Shown: positions 1 through 12,084 of the stretch, piece after piece
Numbering within the stretch: the first letter of the stretch is position 1
Layout of the letters: every line of letters begins with the position of its first letter
Source: Burhinus oedicnemus
Lineage: Eukaryota; Chordata; Aves; Charadriiformes; Burhinidae
Assembly (NCBI GenBank): GCA_008921705.1
Contig: VFFE01009189.1
Location: forward strand, 288,717-352,716
DNA: 64,000 nt
Direction: 5' to 3'
Translations under genes and position numbers: made by a program
Notes under the pieces: generated by a model
The model's input: only the letters and a program-made list of their open reading frames with translations
What the model was told of the DNA's origin: nothing
Database searches by the model: none

Positions 1-26
1 TTTTTTTTTTTTTTTTTTTTTTTTTT
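1..26. repeat. Poly-T run at window start
   Basis: Twenty-six consecutive T residues open the window, followed by ATTTTAGTTATTTAAG. Read on the minus strand, an A/T-rich stretch containing AATAAA runs straight into the A run, as in the tail of a retrocopied transcript or a 3' end. The AATAAA abuts the tract instead of lying 10-30 bases upstream, and the neighbouring minus-strand frame (34-252, 72 codons) is unfamiliar. A plain homopolymer is equally likely. The run may continue beyond the window. Confidence 0.9.
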
Positions 27-1638
27 ATTTTAGTTATTTAAGCACAGGTTTCAAGGACATCAAGTTGAAGAGAAAACCTGACCCCCCTGTGGTATGGTCT
101 TTCCTTTTCCCAGGCAGAGAGAGAATATATGCACTGCATTTTGCAAAATTTTCAGCAACTGAGGATAAGAAAAATAATTTCTCCACTTTAACAGAAACAC
201 GTAGTTTTACTTCAGCTGAAGGTCTCGTGTAGAACATATGGGAACTTTTCACCAGGACTTTACTGCAGCAGCAATAGCTGGTTTAAAATTTCAGTGGTCA
301 TAATAAAAGTATGTGAAACTGAAACACAAAAAAGGTTAAACTATCTGGTGCTCCATGACCTAACTTTTCCCCTTTAAAAGCATGGATTAACAAACATGAG
401 TTTATCAAAGAGAGAAAAGAGAAAGATAGCACAGAGAAACCCAGGTACTGTAGAGACCAATCGCTCCTTTTCCAGTGTGCATGGATATATATTTTTAGCA
501 TAGCCAATAAACTACGAGATTGTTTCTTTCTTGTCAGTAACACCTTAGGACTTGCTTACTGTCTTCCTGGGTAAGTAAATACTGATGCTTGTTCTAGCTG
601 ACTTGCACTTGTGTAGCTGTTCCTGCTAAGTGATCCAGCTCTCTTCTTCCGCTCTGACGGCTTCTAGCTTGCAGCTCTGTAGCTCCACAGTTAGCACTGG
701 GTCAGCTTGTGCCTTCTGCAAGACCACGTAGAACCACAGGCAGCCCTTCTGGAAGCAAGAGACTCTGCAGCTGCTTAGCAGGAAAATCTGGTTTCAGTTT
801 AGCAAAAGAAAAGGACCAAGTAACTTTTCCATCAATAAACCAGAAAAAATAAAACAGATCAGAAATAAAAACAGCTCTAGATTATATTAGGCATGAAAGT
901 CTGTACTCCTTTCCTGTTCTACTACCTTAGCAAGGTGGGGAGTAAGACTTATCAATTAATTCTTCTGGTGCAGTTGCCTTGCTGTCCTGAGGGCAGTCTT
1001 TTTCCCTGTTCTCCAGGATTCACCCTTTCTTCTGTCTCTGCAAGCTCTCCTGTGTCCCCACATCATTACCCTGCTGAAGGAGTTTGTTCTCTGTAACCCC
1101 CAGAGTTCCTTAGCTGCACTGTGCAGCATGCACATCTCGGACAGCTTCCTGGAGATGCAATTTCCTCTTGTAGCTTATTGTGAGAGTGTAAAAAAAAAAG
1201 AGGGAGACTGAGCTAAGCCTTGCTTCACTGTCTGAGGCCATTCAGATCACAGCTGTTCTCCTAAGGTTTCCTAGAAGTCCTGTTAAAGTGATCCGTGATG
1301 TTACGAGCTACAGAGCTGAAGAGGCCAGAAGCCATTCTTCTGGGAGCCTTCACACAGCATAAGAAAGCTCAAGGTGCCTTTCCAGCTGCTGTGACAAACA
1401 TCTCAGACAGTATGGCTCAGGGGCATGCTTGAAGAAATAAAGGAAATCTGCTAGGAGATGAAAAGCACTGAATGGAGAGAGTATCTGTGAAGTAAGACCT
1501 CAATTGGCAGGGTCAGATCAAGAATTATCAGGAGGTCCCTGGGTACTAACACCCGTGCGTCATGAGGCAGACCCCTCTGCAGCACTGCAATGGGCCTCAC
1601 TGGTGAACCGTTGTTTCTCTAAGCCACTCTTACCTTGG
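27..1638. other. Unassigned DNA, no recognisable gene
   Basis: Mixed-composition sequence with only short frames of 60-90 codons on both strands, none resembling a known protein. An A10 run lies near 1,190. I see no repeat family here apart from the poly-T at the left edge. An LTR begins at 1,644. Confidence 0.55.
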
Positions 1639-1643
1639 GAGAC

Positions 1644-2003
1644 TGTCCTGGTTCCGGCGGGAATAGGGTTAATTTTCTGGCCCGGGACACAGGTATTCCA
1701 TACCACGTGACGCCATGCCCAGTCCATAAAAGGGAGCTGGCCGGGAGGGGGAGGCAGGCGCGGTTCGGGAGCGGGCTGGGGCTGCGCGGTCCGGTCGGTG
1801 AGCGTCGGTGCAGTAACCCTGTGTGTGCATCCCTCCGTCACTGTTGTTGTTGTTGTTCTCCTCTTTCGTTTGCTGTTATGTTAAACTGCCTTTTATCTCA
1901 ACCCACGAGTTTTGCCTTTTTCTTCCGATTTTCCCCACCGCCCTCGGGGGTTGAGCAGGCAGCTGCGTGGTTCTCTGTTGCCGGCTGAGGCCAAACCACG
2001 ACA
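1644..2003 (+). mobile_element. Solo LTR, avian ERVL-like family (360 bp)
   Basis: The element starts TGTCCTGGTTCC and ends CCAAACCACGACA, so it has TG...CA termini with a short imperfect inverted repeat. It is flanked by a perfect 5-bp target duplication, GAGAC, at 1639-1643 and 2004-2008. Internally it holds a GGTATTCCATACCACGTG block, a TATA-like box, a CpG-rich segment (about 1740-1815) and a GTTGTTGTTGTT run near 1,845. The same termini and GGTATTCCAT block occur in the LTR at 21,280-21,982, so both belong to one family. No gag, pol or env sequence follows, so this is a recombined solo LTR. The ERVL-like label comes from the 5-bp duplication and remembered avian LTR sequence. The duplication and termini are seen directly. 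Confidence 0.9.
1690..1735 (+). promoter_or_regulatory. LTR promoter-like core (E-box and TATA-like box)
   Basis: Inside the LTR, a perfect CACGTG (1704-1709) overlaps a TGACG sequence and is followed by CATAAAAG (1725-1732), then a CpG-rich stretch. That order of upstream factor site, TATA-like box and GC-rich start region is typical of a retroviral U3/R junction. It would direct transcription toward higher coordinates. Whether it is active cannot be told from sequence. Confidence 0.55.
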
Positions 2004-2008
2004 GAGAC

Positions 2009-2429
2009 AAACTTTACTGTCTCAGTGCCAAAACTGGAGACTGAAGGCTGTGATCTCCATCGTAGCACTGTCTGAAATCCGCTGCCTTGTGAGGCTGAGG
2101 AGCCAGGGAGAAATTCAGAGCCTTGAATTGCGGGTGAGGTAGGTGATGGTGTGAAGTGGTAGGCGGTAAGGATCTGGGAAACTTTTCAAGAGAAGAGGAA
2201 CCCATGCAGAAAGGACTGGCTATCCCTCTTTATAATGAAGCTTGTCTGCTGTCACAGGAAAGGAGAAGGGTCATAGAGGAGTATGTCAGCTCTGAGCTGG
2301 GAAGAAGCACCTTGTTCAGACTGGCACACTCTACACGGTAGATTCGGCTAACATTTGGTGTGTCTAAGAAAGGATTAGTAGAGAAATAGAGAGCACAATC
2401 ACACAGAAAATTAGTTTACCTGCAATTCC
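2009..2429. other. Unassigned DNA between LTR and old CR1
   Basis: No gene recognised. The stretch may include a decayed 5' part of the CR1 that follows, but I could not match it to any CR1 domain. Short frames of 60-76 codons are not protein-like. Confidence 0.5.
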
Positions 2430-3610
2430 GGCTGCTTGGCATGTTCCAGGAGACAGAGCAAGGGCAAAATTTACAAGTGCTGGTATGCACTAATGCCAGG
2501 AGCCTGAAAGCCTGAGAAGTGTCTGGCTCCATGGTTAATAAGATATTAGCAAGTTCCTATGACCAGATGGCATTTACTGGAGGGCTGAGTGGGAACTCAG
2601 GTGTGAACCTGCAGATCTGCTGCTGTCATTGAAAACATCAAGGGTGTGAGATGGCTGCTGATACTATCAACCAATGGGTGGCTTACACTCCTGAGAAGAT
2701 GATAAAGTCTACAGTCAAGACTAAGGTTACAGAGCACATGGATAAACTGAGCGTATTGAGAAATAAGCAGTATGGTTTTGTAACACTGAATACTGCCCCA
2801 TTTGACTGATGGTGCTTAATGGAAGATCCTCCAGAGATTAGTGGTAGCACCAGTTTTATTCAGTATGTCCATGAAAGAGCTGGAAAAGGGTGTGAATGGG
2901 AAAATCTTCATGCAACTGGGTTTTGAGCAGAGTGCAGGTCTTGTCCCTCTTGTCTCCAAGAAAGACATGCTGGATGCAGAGAATGGAAAGAAAAGAGCCA
3001 TTAAAATGACTGTGGAGATGGAGAAGCTACTTTCAAGGACACTAAAAAAGCTGAGAGTTTTTAGTCTGGGACTGGGCTGAAAGGTATGAGACAGGCATGT
3101 GCAAAATCAGTAAAGTGGAGGACAAGCTTAAAGTGGAACCGAAGCTCATCAAATCCTGCAACATTGGAGCGAAGGGTACTGGTTTAAAACAGAAAAGAAA
3201 GGCACTGCTTCTATACAGAGGGAAAGGAAATTTTTGGAACTTGCTGGCCTAGGATGTTGTGGCAGCAGACTGTCTCACAACAGAACTGGAAAAACTCATG
3301 TAAGTGGATGGGCTTGTGTCTTCTTCCTAAGCAGCATTTCCGACTGCCACAGCTGGAGACAGGATACTAGCCAAGGCAACTGCTGTGCATCAGTGGTAGA
3401 GCATTTCTTATGCTCTCTTATCCATGTCCACATATTTCCTCCAGCATGCTCATTCCTCCTTTAGGAAACCCCTTTTAGGAGCCATGTGATGGACAGTGTG
3501 AGATGGGATGGAGAAAGATTATGTGGGACACCTCTGTTGGAGAAGATCCTGTCTGGTGCTTAGCTGAATGGGGTCTTTCCTGTCTGGCCCTGTAGCTCTT
3601 CCAGCCCCAG
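2430..3610 (+). mobile_element. Ancient CR1 LINE copy, internally deleted
   Basis: Three CR1 blocks appear in order. At about 2,488 the DNA reads CTNARSLKA, the start of the CR1 endonuclease. At about 2,558-2,610 it reads PDGIYWRAEWEL, corresponding to the reverse transcriptase start PDGIHPRVLREL. At 2,845-2,900 it reads APVLFSMSMKELEKGVN, matching [17 protein letters not shown] upstream of the catalytic box. The tail (3,230-3,600) resembles the 3' end of old amniote CR1, with GGAACTTGCTG...GGATGTTGTGG near 3,236 and GGAGACAGGATACTAG near 3,354. Most of the endonuclease is missing between the first two blocks. Stops and frameshifts are frequent, so it is a fossil. Boundaries are good to perhaps 50-100 bp. 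Confidence 0.75.
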
Positions 3611-6600
3611 ATCATCAGCAGACACTGCAGGTATGGATCCACGTGGCGTGTGCATCTTGGAGCATGTGCACCATGAAGACATGCAGCAATGGAGCAAGGC
3701 CTGCAGGGCAGGGTAAATGAGCACTGGTCCCACTCACTCTATGACTTCTCTTGACTAAATTGTTTTGACTATAGGGCTAAGAGCTGACCCAAAAAAAGGG
3801 CCAAGTTATTGAAAAAGAAAAAAGTGCAGATGAAACGAAGTGGAGGAAGAAAGCAAGCACGGGTCTCAAATGCTTGAGATGTCTGCCTCGTAAATTCAGG
3901 ATCACCTTCCTTTGGTCTCCAAACCAAGTCTGCCCTAATGCTATTTGCAGATATAGATTGCTGTCTTTTTCATTACTGTTATCAAATGATGCATTTGTGG
4001 TAGAGCTCTAGAGCCCTCTCTGCCCTGGTAAGTGGATTACGCAACCTGGTGCCAGCACCACTTGAGTTATACTTTTAATACCAAATATAAAAAAGAAATA
4101 ATAAAATATCTCCCAAGCAGAAGGGACCTGAACCCTGCTTTGTTAGCAAAATGTGACAAAAGGCACTTTGCTAAGCATTTGCAATCACTGCTATTGCCAG
4201 CTAAACTTCTGGGAAATGGTGTCACTGTTTCTTCCTGCTGCTCAAGGCTGAGCCAAACTCAACAAGATGAACATTCCCTCAGCAAGCCAGCTGGCTGCCT
4301 CATGTCACCACAGTGTTTTGCGTCCCCCTTCCAACACCGAGTAGGAGGCATTGCTTCTCAGCCCTGAGGCTACTGGAGTGGAAATAGAGGGTCCTTTGTC
4401 CCTCTCCCTGGTGCATGTCCAAGTGCACTGCACCGACGCTTCCAGCCACAGGTGGCACATTTTATGCCTGTGTTTGGCAGGCCCACCTTGCTGGCAGCTG
4501 TTCTGCTCGGAGATGTCCCAGGAAGGATGCATTGCTTTCAGAGCCCAAGAACAATGTAATCTATTTTGCTTTTAACATGAGCTGGCTTTAGTAAACCTGA
4601 CCAAGGCCCTTTAAAGGAACATTTCTCTCACTATGGGGTTAACCTCACCATTGCCCAGTAGAGAGGAGACATGGGCAGAGGTCTGAGTGCTCTTGAGCCT
4701 GTTGAGGAACAGATTTTTCTCTACCAGAAAAATACCAGAGGGACAGTAATTATTTCTGAGGCCCTTTGTCACAGCTGAGTCTGGCACTTTCTTTCCCTTC
4801 TATTTGCCTGCTTAAACCCTAAGGACTTGGAAAGAAGGTGCTTCATTCTGAATGTATGTAGTATCATCTGGAACAAGAGAGCACCTTGGCCGTAACCTCA
4901 GGTGCAATCACAAGCACAAGCCATTACAGGACTCCCTGGGTCCACTCTGACAGTATCTGTTCAGCCAGCAGAGGTGATCCTCAGCTAGTAGGACTATAGG
5001 AGCAGCAGAAAAGAAAGTTAATTTTCCTGCTATGCACCTGAAGTTCTGAAAACCTGATGGCTTTATGCTCTAGTTTTACTTGTTTCTCCTCACCTGCCTA
5101 TGATTCTGCCCAGTTTCCAGACTGTGCCATTACACATATGATGTCCACCTCAAATCCTGACCTCTGCCATAAGCTGTGGCTTCTCAACCCTAGCTTACTC
5201 CACTCCCTTCTTTTCACATGGACAGCACGTTCCCTGAAGCCTTAGTTAAAATGTTACTAAACACCAGTGGAGCAAGGATGAACAGATTTCCCGAGATCAA
5301 AAGTGGTATATAAAAATAACACCAGAAGAGAAAAGTAGGCTCTGCAATGTGCTCTTCCAATAACACTGGTATTAACCTCAAGGAGTGAAATAAAAGGTGG
5401 AAGCATGAGCTACAATCAATTGATTTTTTTTTTTTAACATTAAAAAGGGAAAGAGAATAAAATGCTTGATAGCTGCTGAGTCAGGTCTATAGCATCCAGC
5501 ATATCAGATTCTTACTAAAGAGTACATGAGAAGCCAGGCAGTTTTGTGGGTGCTGCATAAAGACCTGCATGAGTCATTGGACTGAGAGGAGCTCATCACA
5601 ATGGTTATGAAACCTTCCAAATCAATGCAAAACTGTCTTGACTTCAGCTGGTTTTGGATCAGTCCCTACCGCTGCACTGAAGGAACTAATCCACTTCACT
5701 TGCTAAACATTAAAGATGAAATCTGAAAAACAGGTAAGACATTTTGCTGTCTTGCTCCCATTAACATTGGTGTGGGCTCATCACCCAGTGCCCATCAGCA
5801 GGCTTGAAAATCTTGGTCCTCCTTGATCCTTAGAGACATTCTGAGCAGAAGGCAGAATAGAGAGAGAAAAAGATGCAGTACCAGATTCTCAGGAAACAGA
5901 AACCTGTGTTGCTTAACTGAAGTAAATAGAGCCACACTTAACTACACAAGTCAAGCTTTGGTCCATAAAGGTTGCAGAGACCTCAAAAACAATAAATGGC
6001 CTGATCAACCACCAAAACTTTACAGCCACTGCAAAAAGTCTTGGGGTCAGAAAGTACAGAGCACAAAAATGTTTGTGTCGTATTAACAGGCCTGACTTAC
6101 TGCTGGGGTGTGTCACCTCAAGTTTTCTATTATTTAACACATTGATCAGGTGGCCAGGGTGAATGTGGAAACATAAAATCAAATGCAACACATTAAAAAT
6201 CAATCAGAAATAACAACAGGCACAAATACGCAGCCTGAGAAGACATTGGGATCTAGCCCAGGGGAAATATGAGAAGAGATTGCCTTTGATTTTAAGAGCT
6301 GGGAACTCTGTTTATTTGAGGGCCAGAATGACATCACTGTCTAGCTATGTCAGTGAGAAAGGTTTTATGTGAAGAGAGATCATTACAGCAAAAGCGTGGA
6401 GTCAGCCACCTACCCCACAACAGTTAGAAAGACACAGTGTCAGTTTGTCTTTGCTTAGACCAGGAATTAAGCACACATGGGGAGAAGACAAGTTCAGTGT
6501 CCCAGGCTTGTGCAGCTCAGGTGTATGTTGACCAGGAGGGCTCAGGGTCTGCCAGCTAGCTGACATCCTAAAAGTAAACGCTCCCTGCAGAAAGGAGGTG

Positions 6601-9600
6601 AAGGTCACAGCTTTTATCAACCCTTAGCTCATGTTTCTCCAGGCATAGCGTGAGTACTATATGGTCCTTCTATAAGCAGACAATGGCTGAGATGGAGAGC
6701 CAATTGGTTTGGGAAGAACCTGGCCACAATTTGAACTTTTTTCAGAGGTTTCTGCTTCTCTTTGGCAGAGTATATAGTAGGGCAGGTACCTTCCACTGAA
6801 GAGACTGAATTTACATAAATTCACACATCAGACAGCACTCACCTTTAAGGTAGTCTGAGGCATTGAAAGAGAATATTGTAGCCTGCCTCTTAAGGTTTCT
6901 TCTGTGCATCAAGCCACTGATAATTCTCAATAGTGGTCACTGTTTGATGGGGCTTGTTAGCACCACTGTCTCACCATGCCCCTTTCCCCTTCACTGATTG
7001 CAGCTTCTCTCTTGGTCAACTGCCTTTTGGCTTTGCTTTAATTTTTGTTTGTGAAGACCCAAGGAGGGGCCTTAGCTCCCTATAGTGACAGAAGCTGGGT
7101 TTAGTCCATACTGGTGGCCACAGGTTGCTTAATAGATTACATGAAAAACTAAAAAAAAGGGAGTGTGTGAGCATGAAGGTGCATGAAAGTGCAGGTTTAT
7201 AATGTTGGAGTCTTGAGCTAGGCAGCTAGCTCACAGTGTTTTTGTAAGAAAGCTTCTTTCTCCTTTTTGCCTTTCCTCCCCTGCGTAATTCAAAATTCAC
7301 TGATAACTGCTGCGACAGTAGCTGATATGTCAATGTTGTTAGTTCTTATTACAGGGTATTTGCTGAGTTGCCAAGGCAAACGAGAACAGTTCCACCAAAG
7401 TCATTCGAATGTCTCTGACTTACAACAGCTGAGAGTCATTTTTACCAGTCGCAATAAATAACAACCCCGACAACCTGGGTTGGATCCAAAGTGCACTGCA
7501 AAATTTTATGCAAGTTGTTGGAAGGAAATTATTCTGCAGGCTCCAGGAACTCCTCTGGGACACAAAAATTAATGAGCAGCACTTAAGTTTATCAGAATTT
7601 AAATGAAAAATGTCCCCCTGCAGTCTCCAGTAGTGGCTCTTTGTTGTATTAATCTTCAGAGATGGGTGCAGATTTCAAATATAAAGACAAAATTTAGGCG
7701 AGAAAAAATATAATTAGAGGTTTGCCAGGAAATAAGCATTGGCTTTCAGTGCAAGGGCAAGAGGAAACTGAAAAATACACATTTATCTATATAATTCTAT
7801 GTAATAGAAGTATACATAACCATCTATGCATCTATAGATAAAGCTATTATGTATGATACATATTATCTGCAGTGTATCTTTCCATTGCAAATATATGGAG
7901 TCAGTGTTCAAAACAGATGCAAGGCAGCCCTTTTTGAAGCACATGTGGTGAGACTGGGAAATCCTCTAGCCTCAAGAATTCCTTGGGGCTGATGATTTCA
8001 CAAGACTGAAAATTTGCCATTTATACAGAGCAAAGTAACCATTGTAACCAGTTGGTGAGAGATGCTATGAAGCCTGCAAGGAAGGTACAGTGCTTCCGAG
8101 GAGTCATAAATGTCCTTATGCTACACCTTGCAACCAGGTGAGCCCTTTTTTTCAGAAAGAAAGGGATAGCTAGGGAAAGGAGGACATGGCATTGTAAGAA
8201 GGAGGGAGACTGGGCATGGCATGCCCTTTTCCGTCCACTTTCTCACTGGTTAGGACACTCCCTTCTACTTCTTACATCACTCAATATTTAAGTCTACTGT
8301 GTGAAGCTAAGCAGACAGCAGAGGTAAGGTTGCGAGATGGCTCTGAAACATGATGGGAAGATATGGTCCTTGGGCAAGGTGGGTTGCAGATTCAGGTGTC
8401 TCCAGGCAAACAGGGAGTTTGAACACAACTCCTCAGCTCCTTGTGTGATGTGCTAACAACTAAGGAGCACACTTACTTGGTATGGGCTTGTATACACCCA
8501 GAATCAAGAAGATCTGCTGCAAGATGAGACAGCCTTGGGCATGCCCTGAGGCATGTAGACATGTGTGACTGTACTTCCTCAAGCCCAAATGTTGCAAGGG
8601 CCAAACTTAGAAATTTGAGCACATCCAGGACTTTAACTGCTACTGTCCTGTTGTCTTGACTATCTGGTGCCAGAAGCTGAAGCAGTGAGAGAGGACGAAG
8701 GGCATTGCTGAAAATACACCCTGAATCTTCAGGATTAGCACCAGTAGCTTGACTCCTCACCAGAGGCAGCCGTGGGAGCACATGTTGGCAGAATAAAACT
8801 GATACAGGCCTAGGTTTTCAAAGTGTGCTGGTGGCTTTCCATGAGGCCTTAGATCTGCTCTTGGGAAAGTGATCACTGATTGAGAAGAAGCAATTTTGCT
8901 GCAGTAGGAAAATGCTGGAAGAAAGGCAAACCAGGGAAATGAGGCTTAATACAATTTGAATCTCAAGGGGCTTGACACAGTAGAGTACTGGGCTCATACG
9001 TTCTGTGAGAAGGATAATTCCTCCTTTGGGACTGTTGTTCTTTGGAGATATGTATCTAAACAATTACTGTTCTTGGGCTGATGCCCCTGCCTGTAAACCT
9101 GGGAGAAACTCACTTCAGCTCAAATTTCTGAGCTGTCAGTTCATGCAAAGGGCACCTTTGCACTCTGCTATTTATTGTCTCCTTCCCCTCCTCAGACATT
9201 CCCAGTGCTGTGACTGGCAGTGGTGGGAGGAAAACCCTTGCATGAGAACCATAAACTGCAAGAGGGAAAGCCAAGATCCTGGAGAAGCAGAAGAGGCAAG
9301 GAAGGAGTGGGGAAGCGATCATCTTGAAAATGCAGGTCAGTATAGCAAAACAACTACATGTGACAAGTGATGTCTGTAACGAACGACCGGCTTCTCCCAG
9401 GGTGCTGCCTCAGGTGTTACCAGCTCACTTCACACCATGCAGTATCACAAGCAGGCAGGCTAAGCTTTCCAAAGACATAAGCAGGTTGCAGCTAACCTTA
9501 GTTGGGATATTTCATCTCTCTCAAGGGTCTGTAGACCTCTATGTTGCCTCTTGTCAAGTACCTACGAGCAAACCCAGATTTTAGTCCTTTGAATTCCTTA

Positions 9601-12080
9601 AAATCCATGGCTGTCAGGCTGATTCATACCCAAACTCCTCCTGGTGTTGTCCTCCACCAGATTTCCATCCACCCAATTCAGCTACCTCCCCGTGACACTG
9701 CAAATATACAAGCCAGACACAGTTGCTGTGTACGTGCTGATCAGGCTGAAAAGCCGTATAGGCCAAGCCGCTGGAGAAAGGTGATGGTGCATAGCTGCAA
9801 ATATGAGGGGCAGGGGCATGTGGGAGCTGGTTATGCAAAACTTGTTGTCTTGTCTGGGTAGAAAGTGCCTTTCACAGTCTGGATGCTGTTAAAACTGTTT
9901 TATATTCATTAGAATATCAATTTTTTTCCCTTTAAATTAACAATCCTTGAAACTGCAATGCAAACCAAAAAAAAAGGGTGTCACCAGTCAATGCAAGACT
10001 GTCCTCTTTTGTGCTGTGCTCACCAATACAGCTGCTGGTCTGGTTAGTTTCTTTGACAGCCAGCAGGAAAATTACTTTTTTCTACATTTACTCAATAGTA
10101 TACTTGCAGAGGACACTGTGACATGTTCCATCAGCCAGTGTTCTCTTATACACATCTATGCCAACCCTCCTCCCATTTTCTTTTTGAAAGAGGAAATGGT
10201 ATTACCATTCTCTGCCTTTCATCTTTAGAAAAAAAAATTGCAGACGTTTTGCTGGATGGGTTTTGCATGTAGAATTGCTGGATGATTAATGAGAATTTTA
10301 TAAGAAGTTCTTAGCAAAATGCCTGTGCTGGCTTTTATCATCTATTTTTCCTAGTTCCACTCCAGAGCTGCCAAACTTCCACAAGGTGCTGGAGGAAAAC
10401 TTGTATTTGGAGCAAATAGAAAAGGAGTTACTTTAATTGTTTACCCCTTGCATGGCTCAGCTGTTCTGTGCAGCTTGTGTGGTTTGTGCATCTCCATGTC
10501 TGCAGGACTGGTTTTTGCAGTGGGGTACAGCTTTGTCTGGTGAGCATGTTCCTTTCTGGACACCAAAAAAGACTCAAAACCCTTGTTACAGCAAAACTGT
10601 AACACTTCCCTCTGTTAAGCCCTCGCTTCCCAGGCATTTTGAGGGGTGGAAAAGTACCTTGCAGAAAAGGTAACTTCTCTTCTCTTGAGCATTCCCAAGA
10701 AAGAGACTTTACTATATCCTACAGCAATCGATAGTTAACCTCTCTTTTGTGATGCTACTTAGCCCATTTTCATTTTTTGTCAACTGTTCCTGACTCTTAG
10801 ACCCCCACAGTGCTCTTAACTGCTGCATTGATATGACCTCATCTCAAATATATTCCCTTGTACTGCATGGGCTGAAATCGCCTCTTTAACTCCTCTCTGA
10901 CAGGTTAAAAGTGTTAAGCTTCTTGGGCATTTTATGCATCCTGTAGATCTCAGTGTAGTTTTGAGGATCCTTTTTCCTCTGTTGAAGCTGTTCTTCAGCC
11001 TTCTCCTCAACCCCATTTTCACTGAGATGCCTACAGGCAATGGAGAGCTGATAATTCATCATGTTTACTGATAAAATGATCAAGAATTCAGACCTTTTAA
11101 TGATCAGGATCCAGTGACTGCGCGTGCAGCTATTGCACATCACTCAAGTCTTTTAGTTTGCTACATTCACACATTCACTATGTGTTTTCTTAAGTAATGA
11201 GCCCATGGCTTATTTCTTCCTTGGTTTTGGGACAAACTGATACCAGACTTGCAAAGGAAACAGCAGATAAGGTGAGAAAGAGAGTCCTTTTGGCCAGAAA
11301 ACAGGAAGAAATCTGCTAGTGCTCCAAAGACCACCTTCTCTTTGTTTGAGTTAAGGACACCATGCTGAAGGAAAGAACATTGTTATCAAAAACACTTGGC
11401 TTAATGGGAACATTTCTTCCCAGACCACAAAGAAAGAGGCTTTCTAAGTCAAGACTGTGCTTCTGCAACCTGCCACATGTGGAAAGTGTCTCCAGTTTTC
11501 AGATGGAATAAATATCCTGGCTTTCAGTGCAGGGTTTCTTAGGACAGGTTTGCTAGTAAAAGTAATGTCGGGCCTGCAGCTACCACAGAGAAAGATGCAT
11601 CAAGAAGTCACTAAGACCTTCCCTGTGAAAGTACCCAATTAGCTGTTGAACAGTGGAAAAGACTGCCTGAGAAAAAGGATCTGCTGAAAACATGAGTTAT
11701 GCTGTGTATCTAGGGCAAAAATAACCCTACTGAGTTATTCTGAATAGTCCTATGTGAGCTCAGACCAGTTTAATGTCTGTACAAACAGAAGGGACCACTG
11801 GCTCCACCCCTGAATGGTGATCATGGTATTAGGCACAGTACTGTGAGGAAGGCTGGAGCACTGAACAGCATGTAGCAAGGGTGGGAGCTATAGGTCTGCT
11901 GTCAAATGCTTATGACCCTTGCAAGTCAGTGGGGCTTTAGTGTTGTTGGGCCACTGCAGAAGACTTATCAGCACAGGACACTGAAGAAAAATGATCCAAA
12001 TTAAACAAAAGGTGTACGCTTTCCTTGCAGTAATTGAACTGCTGAGAGCACTGTGTGGGCATTCTCTTTCAGACTTGAAA
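3611..12080. other. Long unassigned stretch, no gene recognised
   Basis: About 8.5 kb without a supported gene. The longest frames (121 codons at 9005-9370 plus, 111 at 4032-4367 plus, 102 at 8473-8781 minus) are not familiar proteins and lack convincing splice contexts. A T12 run lies at 5424-5435. An A/T-rich stretch with TATA and TCTATA motifs lies at about 7,780-7,870. A short motif at about 5,915-5,950 resembles one at about 29,355-29,400 (see findings). Otherwise the sequence is unique-looking. Confidence 0.5.
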
Positions 12081-12084
12081 GGGT

